A DNA stretch of 64,000 nt from Bradyrhizobium oligotrophicum S58 (GCF_000344805.1 NC_020453.1:2914001-2978000), one strand, 5' to 3'; shown: positions 1 through 8,027, counted from the stretch's first letter. The notes: generated by a model not told the origin, from the sequence alone. A program made the numbers and translations.

Positions 1-1
1 G

Positions 2-142
2 GGCGACGTGACGGGGATCGATGTCGAGCGCCAGCGTGGCCGCTGGCGCTATGAGTTTCGGGTGATCGGTCGCGATGGCCGGGTGCGCGAGGTCTATGTC
101 GATGCGCGCAGCGGCGAGATCGAACGGATCGAGGAAAAATAG
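2..142 (+). CDS. PepSY-domain protein, C-terminal end (5' end outside window)
   Basis: Only the last 46 codons are present, and the open frame runs in from the window edge. The end reads as a basic beta-rich segment closing with VYVDARSGEIERIEEK, which is the usual terminal strand of PepSY domains (small periplasmic or membrane-associated modules). Its stop codon abuts the ATG of the response regulator with no gap, so it is very likely the first gene of a three-gene operon with the two-component system. PepSY proteins often sit beside OmpR-type regulators and may modulate the sensor or a peptidase. The signal peptide and upstream half cannot be seen. Confidence 0.65.
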   Translation, partial: GDVTGIDVERQRGRWRYEFRVIGRDGRVREVYVDARSGEIERIEEK

Positions 143-808
143 ATGCGTGTGCTGCTGGTCGAGGACGATCCGCGGCTGGCGTCCGACCTGTCGCGGACGC
201 TCCAGGCTGCCGGCTATCTGGTGGAGACCTCGGGCGACGGCGAGCAGGCCTGGTTTCTCGGCGATACCGAAGACTATGGCGCCGTGATCCTCGATCTCGG
301 TCTGCCCGGCATGGACGGCCTGTCGGTGCTGAAACGCTGGCGCGGCGCCGGCCGGCACATGCCGGTGCTGATTCTCACGGCGCGCGCGAGCTGGGCCGAG
401 CGGGTCGACGGCATCGATGCCGGCGCTGACGATTACCTGCCGAAGCCGTTTCGCAACGAAGAGCTGCTGGCGCGGCTGCGCGCGATCGTCAGGCGCTCCG
501 CCGGCCATGCCGCCCCGGTGCTCTCGTCCGGCGATCTCACGCTCGACGAGCGGCAGATGAAGGTCAGCCTGTCGGGCGTGCCGGTGGCGCTGTCGCAGCT
601 CGAATACCGGCTGATCGCCTATCTGTTGCGGCAGAGCGGCCGGGTCGTGCCGCAGCACGAGCTGGAGGAGAACGTCTACGGCCTCGGCCACGAGCACGAC
701 TCCAACGCGCTCGAAGTGCTGGTCCGGCGGGTGCGCAAGAAGCTCGGTGCCGACATCATCGAGACCCGCCGCGGCTTCGGCTATCTCATTCCGGAGACGG
801 CAGAATGA
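143..808 (+). CDS. OmpR/PhoB-family response regulator
   Basis: 221 residues, the normal length for the family. The N-terminal receiver domain has the acidic pair in VEDD (residues 7-9), a predicted phospho-acceptor Asp51 in ILDLGLPGMDG, and the conserved Lys in DDYLPKPF. The C-terminal half is a winged-helix DNA-binding domain (EYRLIAYLLRQSGRVV, then VRRVRKKLG and RRGFGYLI). The stop codon overlaps the ATG of the histidine kinase by 4 bases (ATGA), showing translational coupling. It should control a regulon in response to the kinase encoded next. The signal is not evident from sequence. The arrangement PepSY-regulator-kinase recalls PhoP/PhoQ-like envelope-sensing systems, but I cannot assign a named system. 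Confidence 0.93.
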   Translation: MRVLLVEDDPRLASDLSRTLQAAGYLVETSGDGEQAWFLGDTEDYGAVILDLGLPGMDGLSVLKRWRGAGRHMPVLILTARASWAERVDGIDAGADDYLPKPFRNEELLARLRAIVRRSAGHAAPVLSSGDLTLDERQMKVSLSGVPVALSQLEYRLIAYLLRQSGRVVPQHELEENVYGLGHEHDSNALEVLVRRVRKKLGADIIETRRGFGYLIPETAE

Positions 809-2238
809 GGCTGGGCTCGCTGCGGCTGCGTCTGGTGGCGGCGGGCACCATCGCTCTTCTCGTCGCGCTCGGCGTCGCCGGCTTCGGCATGGTCGTGCTG
901 TTCAAGCGTCATGTCGCGCGGACGCTCGCGGCCGATCTCGACGTGCATCTGCGGCAATTGCTGAATGGCCTGGAGGTCGACGCCGAGGGACGCATCGTCG
1001 TGTCGCGGCCGCCGGCCGATCCGCGCTTCGTGGTGCCGCTGTCGGGGCTGTACTGGCAGATCTCGGACGATCACGGCCTGCTGCTGCGATCACGCTCGCT
1101 GTGGGACACGATCCTGCCGCTGCCGATCGACGAGCCCGGGCCGAGCGACGTGCATCAGCATGAGCTGGCCGGGCCGGACGGCGCGCACGTGCTGGTCGCG
1201 GAGCGCGGCATCGTGATGAATCCGGAAAGCCAGATCAAGGTGCGCGCGGCCGTGGCCTACGATCTCGACGGCGCCGCCATCGCGGTGCGCAACTTCGCCA
1301 AGGATCTGTCGATCGCGCTCGCTGTGCTCGCCTTCATCCTCGCGGTCGGCACCTCCGTTCAGGTCAGTCTCGGCCTGCGTCCGCTGGCCGTGCTGCGCCG
1401 TGGCGTCGCCGAGATCCGCAGCGGCCGGCGCCAGCATCTTCCGGTGGACGTGCCGACCGAGGTGGCGCCGCTGGTCGAGGAGGTCAACGCGCTGCTCGAT
1501 GCGCAGAGCCGCGAGATCATGCGCTCGCGCAGCCGTGCCGCCGATCTCGCGCACGGCTTCAAGACGCCGCTGGCTGCGCTCACCGCCGACGCCGCGCGGC
1601 TGAAGGAGCTCGGCCAGCTCGAGCTGGCGCGCAATGTCGAGGACGTCGCCGAGGCGATGAGCCGGCAGGTCGATCGCGAGCTGGCGCTGGCGCGGCTGCG
1701 CGGCAAGGCGCGCGGCGGGCCGGAGGCCGCGACCGAGCTGGCGCCGCTGGTGGATGCGCTGCTTGGAACGCTCGGCCGCACGCCGGCGGCCGCCCATGTC
1801 AGTTTCGATGGCGAGGTGCCGTCAGGCCTGCGCGTCGCCATGGATCGCACGGATCTCGCCGAGGTGCTCGGCAATCTCCTGGAGAATGCCGCGCGTCACG
1901 CGGCGAGCACCGTTCGCATCGTCGCCAGCGCGGCCCCGCTGATCGTCTCTGTGGAGGATGACGGCCCCGGCATCCCGGAGGCGAAGATCGGCCGCGTGCT
2001 CGAGCGCGGCGGCCGCCTCGACGAGCAGGGGCCCGGCAGCGGTCTGGGGCTCGCGATCGTGCAGGACGTGCTCGAGGCCTATGGCTGGCGCCTGCAGATC
2101 GGTCGCTCCGAGCTCGGCGGCGCCCGGATCACGATCGCGCCGGCCATCGTCCCGGCGCTTCGCGGGCCGCAGCCCGTGGCCTCCAACGTGACCTCCAAGG
2201 CGGCGAGCCCGCTCCCGTCCATTCTGACAGCAGGCTGA
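805..2238 (+). CDS. Membrane sensor histidine kinase (HisKA/HATPase)
   Basis: 477 residues. An N-terminal membrane helix (about 11-33) and a second near 168-190 bracket a periplasmic sensor segment of roughly 135 residues. A HAMP-like linker follows, then the dimerisation helix with the H-box LAHGFKTPLAAL (His250), an N-box (LGNLLENAARHA), a G1 box (EDDGPGIP) and a G2 box (GSGLGLAIVQD). All catalytic elements are present. It starts inside the stop codon of the regulator gene, so the pair is co-translated. The H-box differs slightly from the usual HELRTPL, a variant seen in PhoQ-like kinases. The ligand is unknown. The ~110 bases downstream hold no recognised gene. Confidence 0.92.
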   Translation: MRLGSLRLRLVAAGTIALLVALGVAGFGMVVLFKRHVARTLAADLDVHLRQLLNGLEVDAEGRIVVSRPPADPRFVVPLSGLYWQISDDHGLLLRSRSLWDTILPLPIDEPGPSDVHQHELAGPDGAHVLVAERGIVMNPESQIKVRAAVAYDLDGAAIAVRNFAKDLSIALAVLAFILAVGTSVQVSLGLRPLAVLRRGVAEIRSGRRQHLPVDVPTEVAPLVEEVNALLDAQSREIMRSRSRAADLAHGFKTPLAALTADAARLKELGQLELARNVEDVAEAMSRQVDRELALARLRGKARGGPEAATELAPLVDALLGTLGRTPAAAHVSFDGEVPSGLRVAMDRTDLAEVLGNLLENAARHAASTVRIVASAAPLIVSVEDDGPGIPEAKIGRVLERGGRLDEQGPGSGLGLAIVQDVLEAYGWRLQIGRSELGGARITIAPAIVPALRGPQPVASNVTSKAASPLPSILTAG

Positions 2239-2348
2239 CATCGCCCGTCAGCGGCGCGACGCCCCCGATCGCGTATTGCCTCCGGCCATGTCACCCCGCG
2301 TTCCGGCTTGCCCGCAGCGAGGTGCCCAATGGCCTAAGGAAGCTGATC

Positions 2349-2897
2349 ATGCGTATTCGAAACTCCGCCAAGACGTATGGCTCCGTCGCGATCGCACTGC
2401 ACTGGATCGTCGCCGTGCTGGTGCCGGCGGCGTGGATTTCAGGTCACCTCGGCGACATGCTGCCGCGCCCCTCTCATGACGTCGGCCTGTTTATGCACGT
2501 CTCGCTCGGGCTGTCGATGCTCGGCTTCGCGCTCGCGCGCCTCGCCTGGCGTCTGGCCGATCCGCCGCCGGCCCCTGAAGCGACCAAATTCGGTACGTGG
2601 ACCGTTCATGCCGGCGAGATCGCGCATCTGCTGATCTACGGCATCATGTTCGCCATCCCGATCCTCGGCATCCTCACCCAGTTCGCCCGCGGCTACGGCT
2701 TGCCGGTGTTCGGCCTGTTCGAGATCGCCTCCCCGTGGGTCGGCGACCGCGGCTTCGCCCACGACATGAAGGAGATGCACGAGGCGCTGGCCAACGGCCT
2801 GATGATCCTGATCGGCCTGCATGCGGGCGCCGCGCTGCTGCATCATTATTGGCTGCACGATCGCACCTTGCGGCGGATGGTGCCGGGACTGCGGTGA
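2349..2897 (+). CDS. Cytochrome b561 family protein
   Basis: 182 residues with four predicted membrane helices. Conserved histidines that could bind two b-type haems occur in ALHWIV, in FMHVSLG, in the segment after WTVHAGE, and in GLHAGAALLHHYW. The family moves electrons between membrane quinol and periplasmic or cytoplasmic partners. The start was placed at this ATG because AAGGAAG lies 6 bases upstream; an in-frame ATG 27 bases earlier lacks such a site. The gene is separated from the kinase operon by about 110 bases and is probably transcribed alone. Confidence 0.9.
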   Translation: MRIRNSAKTYGSVAIALHWIVAVLVPAAWISGHLGDMLPRPSHDVGLFMHVSLGLSMLGFALARLAWRLADPPPAPEATKFGTWTVHAGEIAHLLIYGIMFAIPILGILTQFARGYGLPVFGLFEIASPWVGDRGFAHDMKEMHEALANGLMILIGLHAGAALLHHYWLHDRTLRRMVPGLR

Positions 2898-2925
2898 TCG
2901 CGGCTGTCATCCCGGCCTGCTAAAA

Positions 2926-2954
2926 GGCCTCCGTCGATCACGCCAACGGAGGCC
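2926..2954 (+). promoter_or_regulatory. Hairpin that encloses the ribosome-binding site of the VIT1-family gene
   Basis: GGCCTCCGT (2926-2934) is perfectly complementary to ACGGAGGCC (2946-2954), with an 11-base loop. The right arm contains GGAGG, the only good Shine-Dalgarno sequence for the ATG four bases later, so in RNA the stem would hide it. No T-tract follows, so it does not look like a terminator. A regulatory role in translation is inference. Confidence 0.45.
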
Positions 2955-2957
2955 GCC

Positions 2958-3653
2958 ATGCCGGCAACGCCGCACATCGAAAAGCACTTCACCGCGTCGG
3001 AGGTCGTCCGCGACGTCGTCATCGGCATGGCCGACGGCCTCACCGTTCCATTTGCGCTCGCCGCCGGTCTTTCGGCGGCGGTCGCCAAGACCGACGTGAT
3101 CGTGACGGCCGGTCTCGCCGAGGTCGTCGCCGGCGCGATCGCGATGGGGCTCGGCGGCTATCTCGCCGCCCGCTCCGACGCCGAGCACTATGCCGCCGAG
3201 GAGAAGCGGGAGCACGACGAGATCGAGCAGCTGCGCGGCCGCGAGGTCGAGGAGGTCGCGGCGATCTTCCGCGGCTACGGCCTCGAAGGCCAGGCGCTGA
3301 CGACCGTGGTCGACGCCATCGCGTCGGATCGCAAGCGCTGGGTCGACTTCATGATGCGTTTCGAGCTCGGCCTCGAACGTCCGGATCCCAAGCGCGCGCC
3401 GGTCAGCGCCGTGACCATCGGCGGCTCCTACGTGATCGGCGGCCTGATCCCGCTGATCCCCTACATGCTAGCGGCGGATATCTCATCGGCGCTCCGCATC
3501 TCGGTGGTCGCAACCGGCATCGCGCTCTTGATCTTCGGCGCCATCAAGGGCCACTTCACCGGCGTCAACAAGATCAAGTCGGCGCTGCAGACCGCCCTCG
3601 TCGGCGGCCTCGCCGCCGGCGCCGCCTTCTGGCTGGCGCATCTGTTCGGGTGA
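2958..3653 (+). CDS. VIT1/CCC1-family divalent metal transporter
   Basis: 231 residues. The segment VVIGMADGLTVPFALAAGL near the N-terminus is the signature first helix of the VIT1/CCC1 family (iron or manganese transport, fungal vacuolar and plant relatives). A second helix with an EVVAGAIAMGLGGYLAA pattern follows. Next comes a hydrophilic acidic/histidine stretch (about residues 75-140) matching the cytoplasmic metal-binding region, and three further helices end the protein. Family proteins export Fe2+ or Mn2+ from the cytoplasm. The substrate here is not decided by the sequence. A stem-loop overlies its ribosome-binding site. Confidence 0.9.
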   Translation: MPATPHIEKHFTASEVVRDVVIGMADGLTVPFALAAGLSAAVAKTDVIVTAGLAEVVAGAIAMGLGGYLAARSDAEHYAAEEKREHDEIEQLRGREVEEVAAIFRGYGLEGQALTTVVDAIASDRKRWVDFMMRFELGLERPDPKRAPVSAVTIGGSYVIGGLIPLIPYMLAADISSALRISVVATGIALLIFGAIKGHFTGVNKIKSALQTALVGGLAAGAAFWLAHLFG

Positions 3654-3714
3654 GGCGGGACGAGCGCGGCAGAGATGCGCACGATGCGTCGTTCCGTCGC
3701 GATATCTCCCCGTC

Positions 3715-3775
3715 ATTCCGGGGCATTTGCGCGCAAAATGGCGAAAGTCATTTTGCGCGCAAATGAGCCCGGAAT
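3715..3775. repeat. Large intergenic palindrome
   Basis: The core is a perfect 17-bp inverted repeat (3724-3740 against 3749-3765) around an 8-base loop. Outer arms ATTCCGGGG and GAGCCCGGAAT extend the symmetry. The same outer arms recur in reversed orientation at 3853-3886, so the two belong to one family, comparable to REP-like elements known from rhizobial genomes. Confidence 0.7.
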
Positions 3776-3852
3776 CCATAGCCACAGGCCGCAATCAGAC
3801 GCGAGACGCTAGTGGCGTGTACCTCGGACTCACGCTGGCGTCATGGGTATGG

Positions 3853-3886
3853 ATTCCGGGCTCATCGCTTCGCGATGCCCCGGAAT
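3853..3886. repeat. Second member of the ATTCCGGG palindrome family
   Basis: ATTCCGGGCTCATCGC pairs with GCGATGCCCCGGAAT across a 3-base loop, with one imperfect position. The outer arms match those of the palindrome at 3715-3775 but the inner sequence differs. Confidence 0.65.
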
Positions 3887-3956
3887 GACGACGGGTGAGA
3901 GCCGTGGTGCACTGATATCTGCGGCGAAAGCCGAGTCCCGAACGTCGTTAGGTGCC

Positions 3957-4070
3957 GTAGGGTGGGCAAAGAGGCGCACGCGGCAACGCCGCGTCACATC
4001 GTGCCCACCGCGTTTCGGGCGGTGGGGATGGTGGGCACGCGCCGCCTTTGGCGTCGCTTTGCCCACCCTC
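3957..4070. repeat. MITE-like inverted-repeat element (GGTGGGCAAAG arms)
   Basis: GAGGGTGGGCAAAG-type arms (AGGGTGGGCAAAG at 3959-3971, CTTTGCCCACCCTC at 4057-4070) face each other, with an inner pair GTGCCCACC / GGTGGGCAC. The whole ~114-bp unit could fold into one long stem and contains no reading frame. Non-coding elements of this type are common between rhizobial genes; that link is from general knowledge, not a search. Confidence 0.6.
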
Positions 4071-4554
4071 CGGCAGCGTCGTCTGCGGCGAAGGCTCCAA
4101 GCTCGCCGAGTTCGAAACCGTTGGTGCTCTGCGGATCTGGAGACATCCTGCCGATGGCGTTGGGTTGACACCATTTGTCAGCCTTGAACTGGCGTAGCTC
4201 AGCTTTAGGCCAGACAGCCGATCGTTATGGTAGGGATGCGGCGGCTTTGGGCCAGGCTGTGTGAAAACGCTCTGTTTAAAGTGACTCGCGCGATAAAACG
4301 GGCAGAGACCCTCGACAGGCAGCTCGACCAGATCAGGTCGGACGGCAAATCGTGTCGGGGTGCGCGTCTGTTCCAACTCTGGGCACAAACAATCCCTTTC
4401 CCAACATCAGACGTGCCAACCCTGCACAAGCAACAAAGAGTCCCGCAGCTCCTCAGAGCTGGCGAGACGCAGCGCAGCGTCGCTTCTAGCTACAATTTCG
4501 CTCAGATCGCGATTCACTGCTCGAGGCCCCTTCAGCGGCGCACGTTGCCGAAGT

Positions 4555-4893
4555 CTAATCACGACTCAGGGACGGCACCAGAATGTCCAAACTCTTCTGC
4601 ACGCATTGCGAGTACCCTTCTGGATTGGCTAATGCCGCGATCCCACTCCATTGTTCTTTTTTCAGTTCGGCCTTTGCATCACCGCCCCCTTCAAGCAGAC
4701 CCTTTATAACTACAATTGTTCCTTTGGCGGTCGCCTCAACAGCTATCTTTGAAGACCTACCTTCAATCGTTCCGCCACGGCACATTTCAATTATCGCGCT
4801 CCGCAATTTGAACAACTCAGTCGAAGTCAAAGTAGACGCTTCCGCGGAATTCACAAACCCCACGATCGCAAAAAGACTGATCCATCCCTTCAT
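4555..4893 (-). CDS. Secreted protein of unknown function, short paralogue
   Basis: 112 residues with an N-terminal signal peptide (MKGWISLFAIVGFVNSAEA) and then a single ~90-residue domain. The domain has the motif LRSAIIEMCRGGT, alternating beta-strand-like segments (IVVIKGL), W-SGIAAL, and YSQCVQ-LDILVPSL; two cysteines are kept. The same pattern recurs in the N-terminal third of the neighbouring 317-residue protein, so the two are paralogues. The start codon overlaps the neighbour's stop by 4 bases (ATGA), so they are co-translated. I do not recognise the family. Base composition is clearly less GC-rich than the surroundings and codon use is looser, suggesting acquired DNA. Confidence 0.7.
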   Translation of the reverse strand: MKGWISLFAIVGFVNSAEASTLTSTELFKLRSAIIEMCRGGTIEGRSSKIAVEATAKGTIVVIKGLLEGGGDAKAELKKEQWSGIAALANPEGYSQCVQKSLDILVPSLSRD

Positions 4894-5843
4894 GGCTTCA
4901 CTCCTGGCGAGTACACTCTAATATCAATGCTGTGGTCTCCGACACGATAGGATGTTGCGTCAAGTTGCACCTCAATATTTTTCGTTTCCCCCCAAAAGCT
5001 CTCCTGATGCTCAAATCGCCACCATAGAATCCCTGAGGGAAGCACATGGTGCCAGGTTCTTGGATATCCCACTTTGTCGCCTATGAGCTTACTCTTGAAA
5101 CACTCGTCTAACGATTTCGCGATTCGATCGACGATTAGGCCAGTGTCGGCGTCTACAGAAAAGTTCGCCGTAGATACGATCTGTTCAATAAAAACTAAAC
5201 GCTCTTCATCATGACTATTGATGGTGATTATCCGGGCAGTCTTCGACCTTCCACTTTGAGTCATATTCAGTACCTCAGGATTTGCCATCAAATACGGGCC
5301 AATTCTTTGCGAGTGCCGCCACTCATTGAAATAGCGCGGGGCTTGAGAAATCACATGTCCCAATCGTTCGCAAAATTCGGCCGAATCTATATAGGCTAGT
5401 CTTGCATTGACATCTCTATCGAAGTCCCGCTTAATTTTAAGTGCAGGAATTAGTAGGTTCAGGGTGTACTGAACGCATTCAGAATATTCGCTCGGCTGAG
5501 TAGTCAGTGCTCGTATCCCGTTCCATTCGGTCGAGTTCAAGTGAATGACAACCTGATCACTGCTATCCCGTGAAAGCCCTTTAATGATCACATCATTCGT
5601 ACGACCTGTCACTTCGACACCGACCGAAGAGCCGGTTAGCGTCCCCCCACGACACATCTCTATTACAGCGGAACGAAGGGACTGAAGATCGCCTTCTGAC
5701 AATGAAATTTCTGCATTCGACGCAGATCCCGTGAGACACGTCATTGCCGCAGCCGTGCCTAACCCGGCGAGGCAAGCCTTTGTTGTCGAGGCGGTGATCA
5801 TGATAACCGTGCTCGCTATGGCAGATAGCGTCGAAGAAGTCAT
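4890..5843 (-). CDS. Secreted protein of unknown function, long paralogue
   Basis: 317 residues. A hydrophobic, Ala-rich N-terminus ends in SASNA, consistent with a signal peptide; a start at the second Met (residue 15) would give a more typical leader, so the exact start is open. Residues about 50-135 carry the domain shared with the downstream short paralogue (LRSAVIEMCRGGT, VIIKGL, EWNGIRAL, YSECVQ, NLLIPAL). The C-terminal ~180 residues are unrelated to anything I recognise: a helical stretch with DFDRDVNARLAYID and then beta-rich sequence ending WWRFEHQESF and DIRVYSPG. The gene is lower in GC than its flanks. It is probably transcribed first, with the short gene translationally coupled. 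Function unknown. Confidence 0.72.
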   Translation of the reverse strand: MTSSTLSAIASTVIMITASTTKACLAGLGTAAAMTCLTGSASNAEISLSEGDLQSLRSAVIEMCRGGTLTGSSVGVEVTGRTNDVIIKGLSRDSSDQVVIHLNSTEWNGIRALTTQPSEYSECVQYTLNLLIPALKIKRDFDRDVNARLAYIDSAEFCERLGHVISQAPRYFNEWRHSQRIGPYLMANPEVLNMTQSGRSKTARIITINSHDEERLVFIEQIVSTANFSVDADTGLIVDRIAKSLDECFKSKLIGDKVGYPRTWHHVLPSGILWWRFEHQESFWGETKNIEVQLDATSYRVGDHSIDIRVYSPGVKP

Positions 5844-5972
5844 AACTAGCTACCCAGAGGGATTCGTATTGATCGAGATCAAGGAGCCTATCGAGAAAAT
5901 TTAAGGACGCTCGTAATGCCGCCGCGGACAGATCACTTAGCTCATACGGAAATCTCAGCGATAATGCACGCA

Positions 5973-6229
5973 AGTCGAAGACCTGCTGCATTCACGAGCA
6001 AACGGCGGTCAATGGTCGGCTGGTGAATGCCATGGGCCGTCGGCGGCTGGACATGAAAGACGTTCCTGAAAGGACAAGGATGCTGGCCGATGTGGCGGCG
6101 GTGGCCGCGGGCGATCCGTTTGGAGCGCTTTGCGTTCTTCTCGTCTTCGGACGATTCTGGAAGGTCGGCTGATCCTGTTGGCCCTGGTCGCGGTCGTGAT
6201 GATGACGGCGGGATTCCTGACCTTCTGGA
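5973..6229 (+). repeat. Direct repeat, copy 1 (257 bp)
   Basis: Matches 6787-7043 over its whole length at roughly 85% by eye, beginning AGTCGAAG-CCTGCTGCATTC and ending TTCCTGACCTTCTGGA. One base inserted and one lost relative to the other copy cancel in length. The lost T at about 6169 breaks the reading frame present in copy 2. Confidence 0.85.
6032..6229 (+). pseudogene. Frameshifted copy of the small membrane-protein gene at 6845
   Basis: The first 46 codons (MGRRRLDMKDVPE..., ending GRFWKVG) match the intact copy. A single T is missing where copy 2 reads GGCTTGATC, giving an immediate TGA at 6170. The membrane-helix part (LILLALVAVVMMTAGFLTFW) continues in the next frame. This is best read as a decayed duplicate. 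If the real start were in the other frame, the helix part might still be expressed with a different N-terminus (an ATG at 6130). Confidence 0.45.
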
Positions 6230-6298
6230 AGGCTTCCTGGTCCAAAAGGCAGGTTTGCTGCTATTGCAAGGCAAGCCCTGTTCCCGCGAGATTGTTCT

Positions 6299-6511
6299 AT
6301 GGACGCAAAATCAGCCGCACGATTTAAACTGCACGTAGAGCGGGTCATTGAGGAGTTATCCCTGGCGCTCACGCTCGCCAAAGAAGCCTCTCCAGCAGAT
6401 GAGTTTCTGAGATTGAGGACATCGGTGGGCGATATCATCGCTCGGATAGACACTGTGCTTCAGGACAACGTCTATAAAGATCATCCCGGTCTGGATGGCG
6501 TGAAAGACTGA
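6299..6511 (+). CDS. Small conserved-type protein of unknown function
   Basis: 70 residues, no cysteine, no membrane helix, predicted largely helical (FKLHVERVIEELSLALTLAKEA, then RTSVGDIIARIDTVLQ). The composition is that of a real cytoplasmic protein rather than a chance frame. It lies between the two 257-bp repeats and has only a weak GAGA-type ribosome site before the ATG. I do not recognise a family. It could be an independent small gene captured in the duplication. Confidence 0.5.
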   Translation: MDAKSAARFKLHVERVIEELSLALTLAKEASPADEFLRLRTSVGDIIARIDTVLQDNVYKDHPGLDGVKD

Positions 6512-6786
6512 CCGTTACGTCGGCTTTGGGTCAAAGCTGCGCTCTAGCGGCCGAGGAAGGCCGGTCGGCTTCACCCGGGACGCAGACGTCGGCGGAGGCC
6601 CCGATCAGCTTCGGGCCATCGCCGGACTTATGCACCGGAGCAGGAGGATGGTCATCTGACGACACGGATACCGAAACCCGCCGCGACTGCAGATCAAGCC
6701 CGCGTGACCTGCACCGAAGCAGCGAACCGCCAAAGCCTCCGCGCGTCCAACTTGGAAGGGACCTCGCGATGCGTCGGCCGTTCGCG

Positions 6787-7043
6787 AGTCGAAGGCCTGC
6801 TGCATTCACGAGCAAACGGCGGTCAACATTGGCTGGTGAATGCCATGGGTCGTCGGCGGCTGGACATGAGAGACGTTCCTGAAACGAGAAGGCCTCTGGC
6901 CGATGTGGCGGCGGTGGCCGCATTTGATCCGGTTGGAGCGCTTTGCGTTCTTCTCGTCGTCGGACGATTCTGGAAGGTCGGCTTGATCCTCTTGGTTCTG
7001 ATCGCAGCCGTGATGATGACGGCGGGCTTCCTGACCTTCTGGA
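6787..7043 (+). repeat. Direct repeat, copy 2 (257 bp)
   Basis: Partner of 5973-6229, offset 814 bases at both ends. This copy keeps an open reading frame for a 72-residue membrane protein. Copies in direct orientation could recombine and delete the ~800 bp between them, including the 70-residue gene. Confidence 0.85.
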
Positions 7044-7063
7044 TGAAGCATTGGGACATCTGA
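6845..7063 (+). CDS. Small single-helix membrane protein (hypothetical)
   Basis: 72 residues: a basic start (MGRRRLDM), a moderately hydrophobic stretch (ALCVLLVVGRFW), and one clear membrane helix (VGLILLVLIAAVMMTAGFLTFW) before a short polar tail. The GTG nine bases upstream is an alternative start. No strong ribosome site is visible. The existence of a diverged second copy at 6032 with mostly conservative changes hints that the sequence was once under selection. No family recognised. Confidence 0.4.
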   Translation: MGRRRLDMRDVPETRRPLADVAAVAAFDPVGALCVLLVVGRFWKVGLILLVLIAAVMMTAGFLTFWMKHWDI

Positions 7064-7168
7064 GGCCTCGGCAACGACTGCATCAGGTGCCTCTTTGACC
7101 GATCTCGCCTGGACATGGCCGCGCCGGCAGGCCCTTTCGGATTGGTCAGCCTCATGCCATGATGCGTC

Positions 7169-7420
7169 ATGATGCGCGCGCTTCTCCTCATGGCTTCGAT
7201 CACGGTGCTTGCAACCGCTCCAGCCGCAGCTCAACGGTTCGATGGCAATGATCCGGTGTGCCTCCAGACATGGGAGTGGGGCGGTTCCAGCACGATCTCG
7301 TGCCAGTACAGGTCGTGGGACGCGTGTCGAGCGGGGGCGGCGGGCCTTTCGGCCATGTGCTCGCCGAATCCCTATGCACAACGCCCGGCTGAGCCGAGCC
7401 GCCGTCGGCCTCGTCGATAG
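7169..7420 (+). CDS. DUF3551-type small secreted protein
   Basis: 83 residues. A signal peptide (MMRALLLMASITVLATAPAAAQ) is followed by a compact domain with four cysteines: DPVCLQTW, ISCQYRSWDAC, AAGLSAMCSPNPY. This pattern of D-x-VCLQ, I-C-Y-S---C and C--NPY is the hallmark of DUF3551, a family very abundant in Bradyrhizobium and of unknown function. Two adjacent ATGs are possible starts. The C-terminus is a short basic Pro/Arg tail. It is likely periplasmic or secreted, with two disulfides. Confidence 0.75.
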   Translation: MMRALLLMASITVLATAPAAAQRFDGNDPVCLQTWEWGGSSTISCQYRSWDACRAGAAGLSAMCSPNPYAQRPAEPSRRRPRR

Positions 7421-7564
7421 GCGTCGATTGCGGTCTGACAAGACCCCAAATCTTCAACGGATCGGGCACGGCGCCCGATGCCTGCTCGGCCTGATGGGGT
7501 CGGGTCGCTATTTCTGAGAAAAATAAATCGTTTGCTAGTTTTCGGAAACCGTGCTTGATTGTCT

Positions 7565-7931
7565 TCACCCCGTGCTCCTCGAGAGGGGCGCTTCGCGATC
7601 GTCGCGGAACGTTGGGCGCGGGATGCGGTGGCCGCAGGATGCCGCAGCGTGGGGAGATCCGCGCGGACGAACGGCATGTTGCGGACGTGAAGTCGCGTGG
7701 TCCTGGCGCCCCGATGCTGGCGCCAAGTCGTCGGGCGATGATCCCGAGGGCGACGGTGGCTAACAAGCCGGTACACCGAGGAGATCGCGAAGTAAGCGTG
7801 AAAACCATCGCGCGGGGAATGCCGGGATGTCTCGGCTGAACCTGTGGTGACTGCCGCCTGCTTTTTTTCTGCAGGCGGGCCATGGGGGCGGCCAGCTCCC
7901 GGCATTCCCCGTGCCCTCTGTTTGAGGCGAG
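7565..7931 (+). repeat. Intergenic repeat element, ~370 bp, copy A
   Basis: Nearly the whole stretch aligns with the reverse complement of 36262-36632. Shared landmarks include CGAAGTCG/GAAGTCGCGTGGTCCTGGC, GGAATGCCGG, CCTGTGGT-CTGCCGCCTG followed by a T-run, GCAGGCGGGCCATGG and CGGCATTCCC. It contains an internal stem (GGCATTCCC / GGGAATGCC; CCGCCTGC / GCAGGCGG). No protein is encoded. The two copies are in opposite orientation, 29 kb apart. This explains the gap between the DUF3551 and DUF3606 genes. Confidence 0.75.
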
Positions 7932-8027
7932 GGCGACACGACTGACATCACTCGGGCGGATGACGCCGCGAGATCAGTTACCCATGTCGTAATGGCCCCG
8001 CGCGCGGACCGCGTCCGATCGCATAAG

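Larger units (their letters stand above)
3654..4554. other. Long intergenic region with palindromic repeats, no gene seen
   Basis: About 900 bases without a convincing reading frame. The first 420 bases hold three palindromic elements, listed separately. The remainder (4071-4554) shows open frames on both strands but none with family-like sequence, a ribosome site or biased codon use; I see nothing assignable there. Confidence 0.5.
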
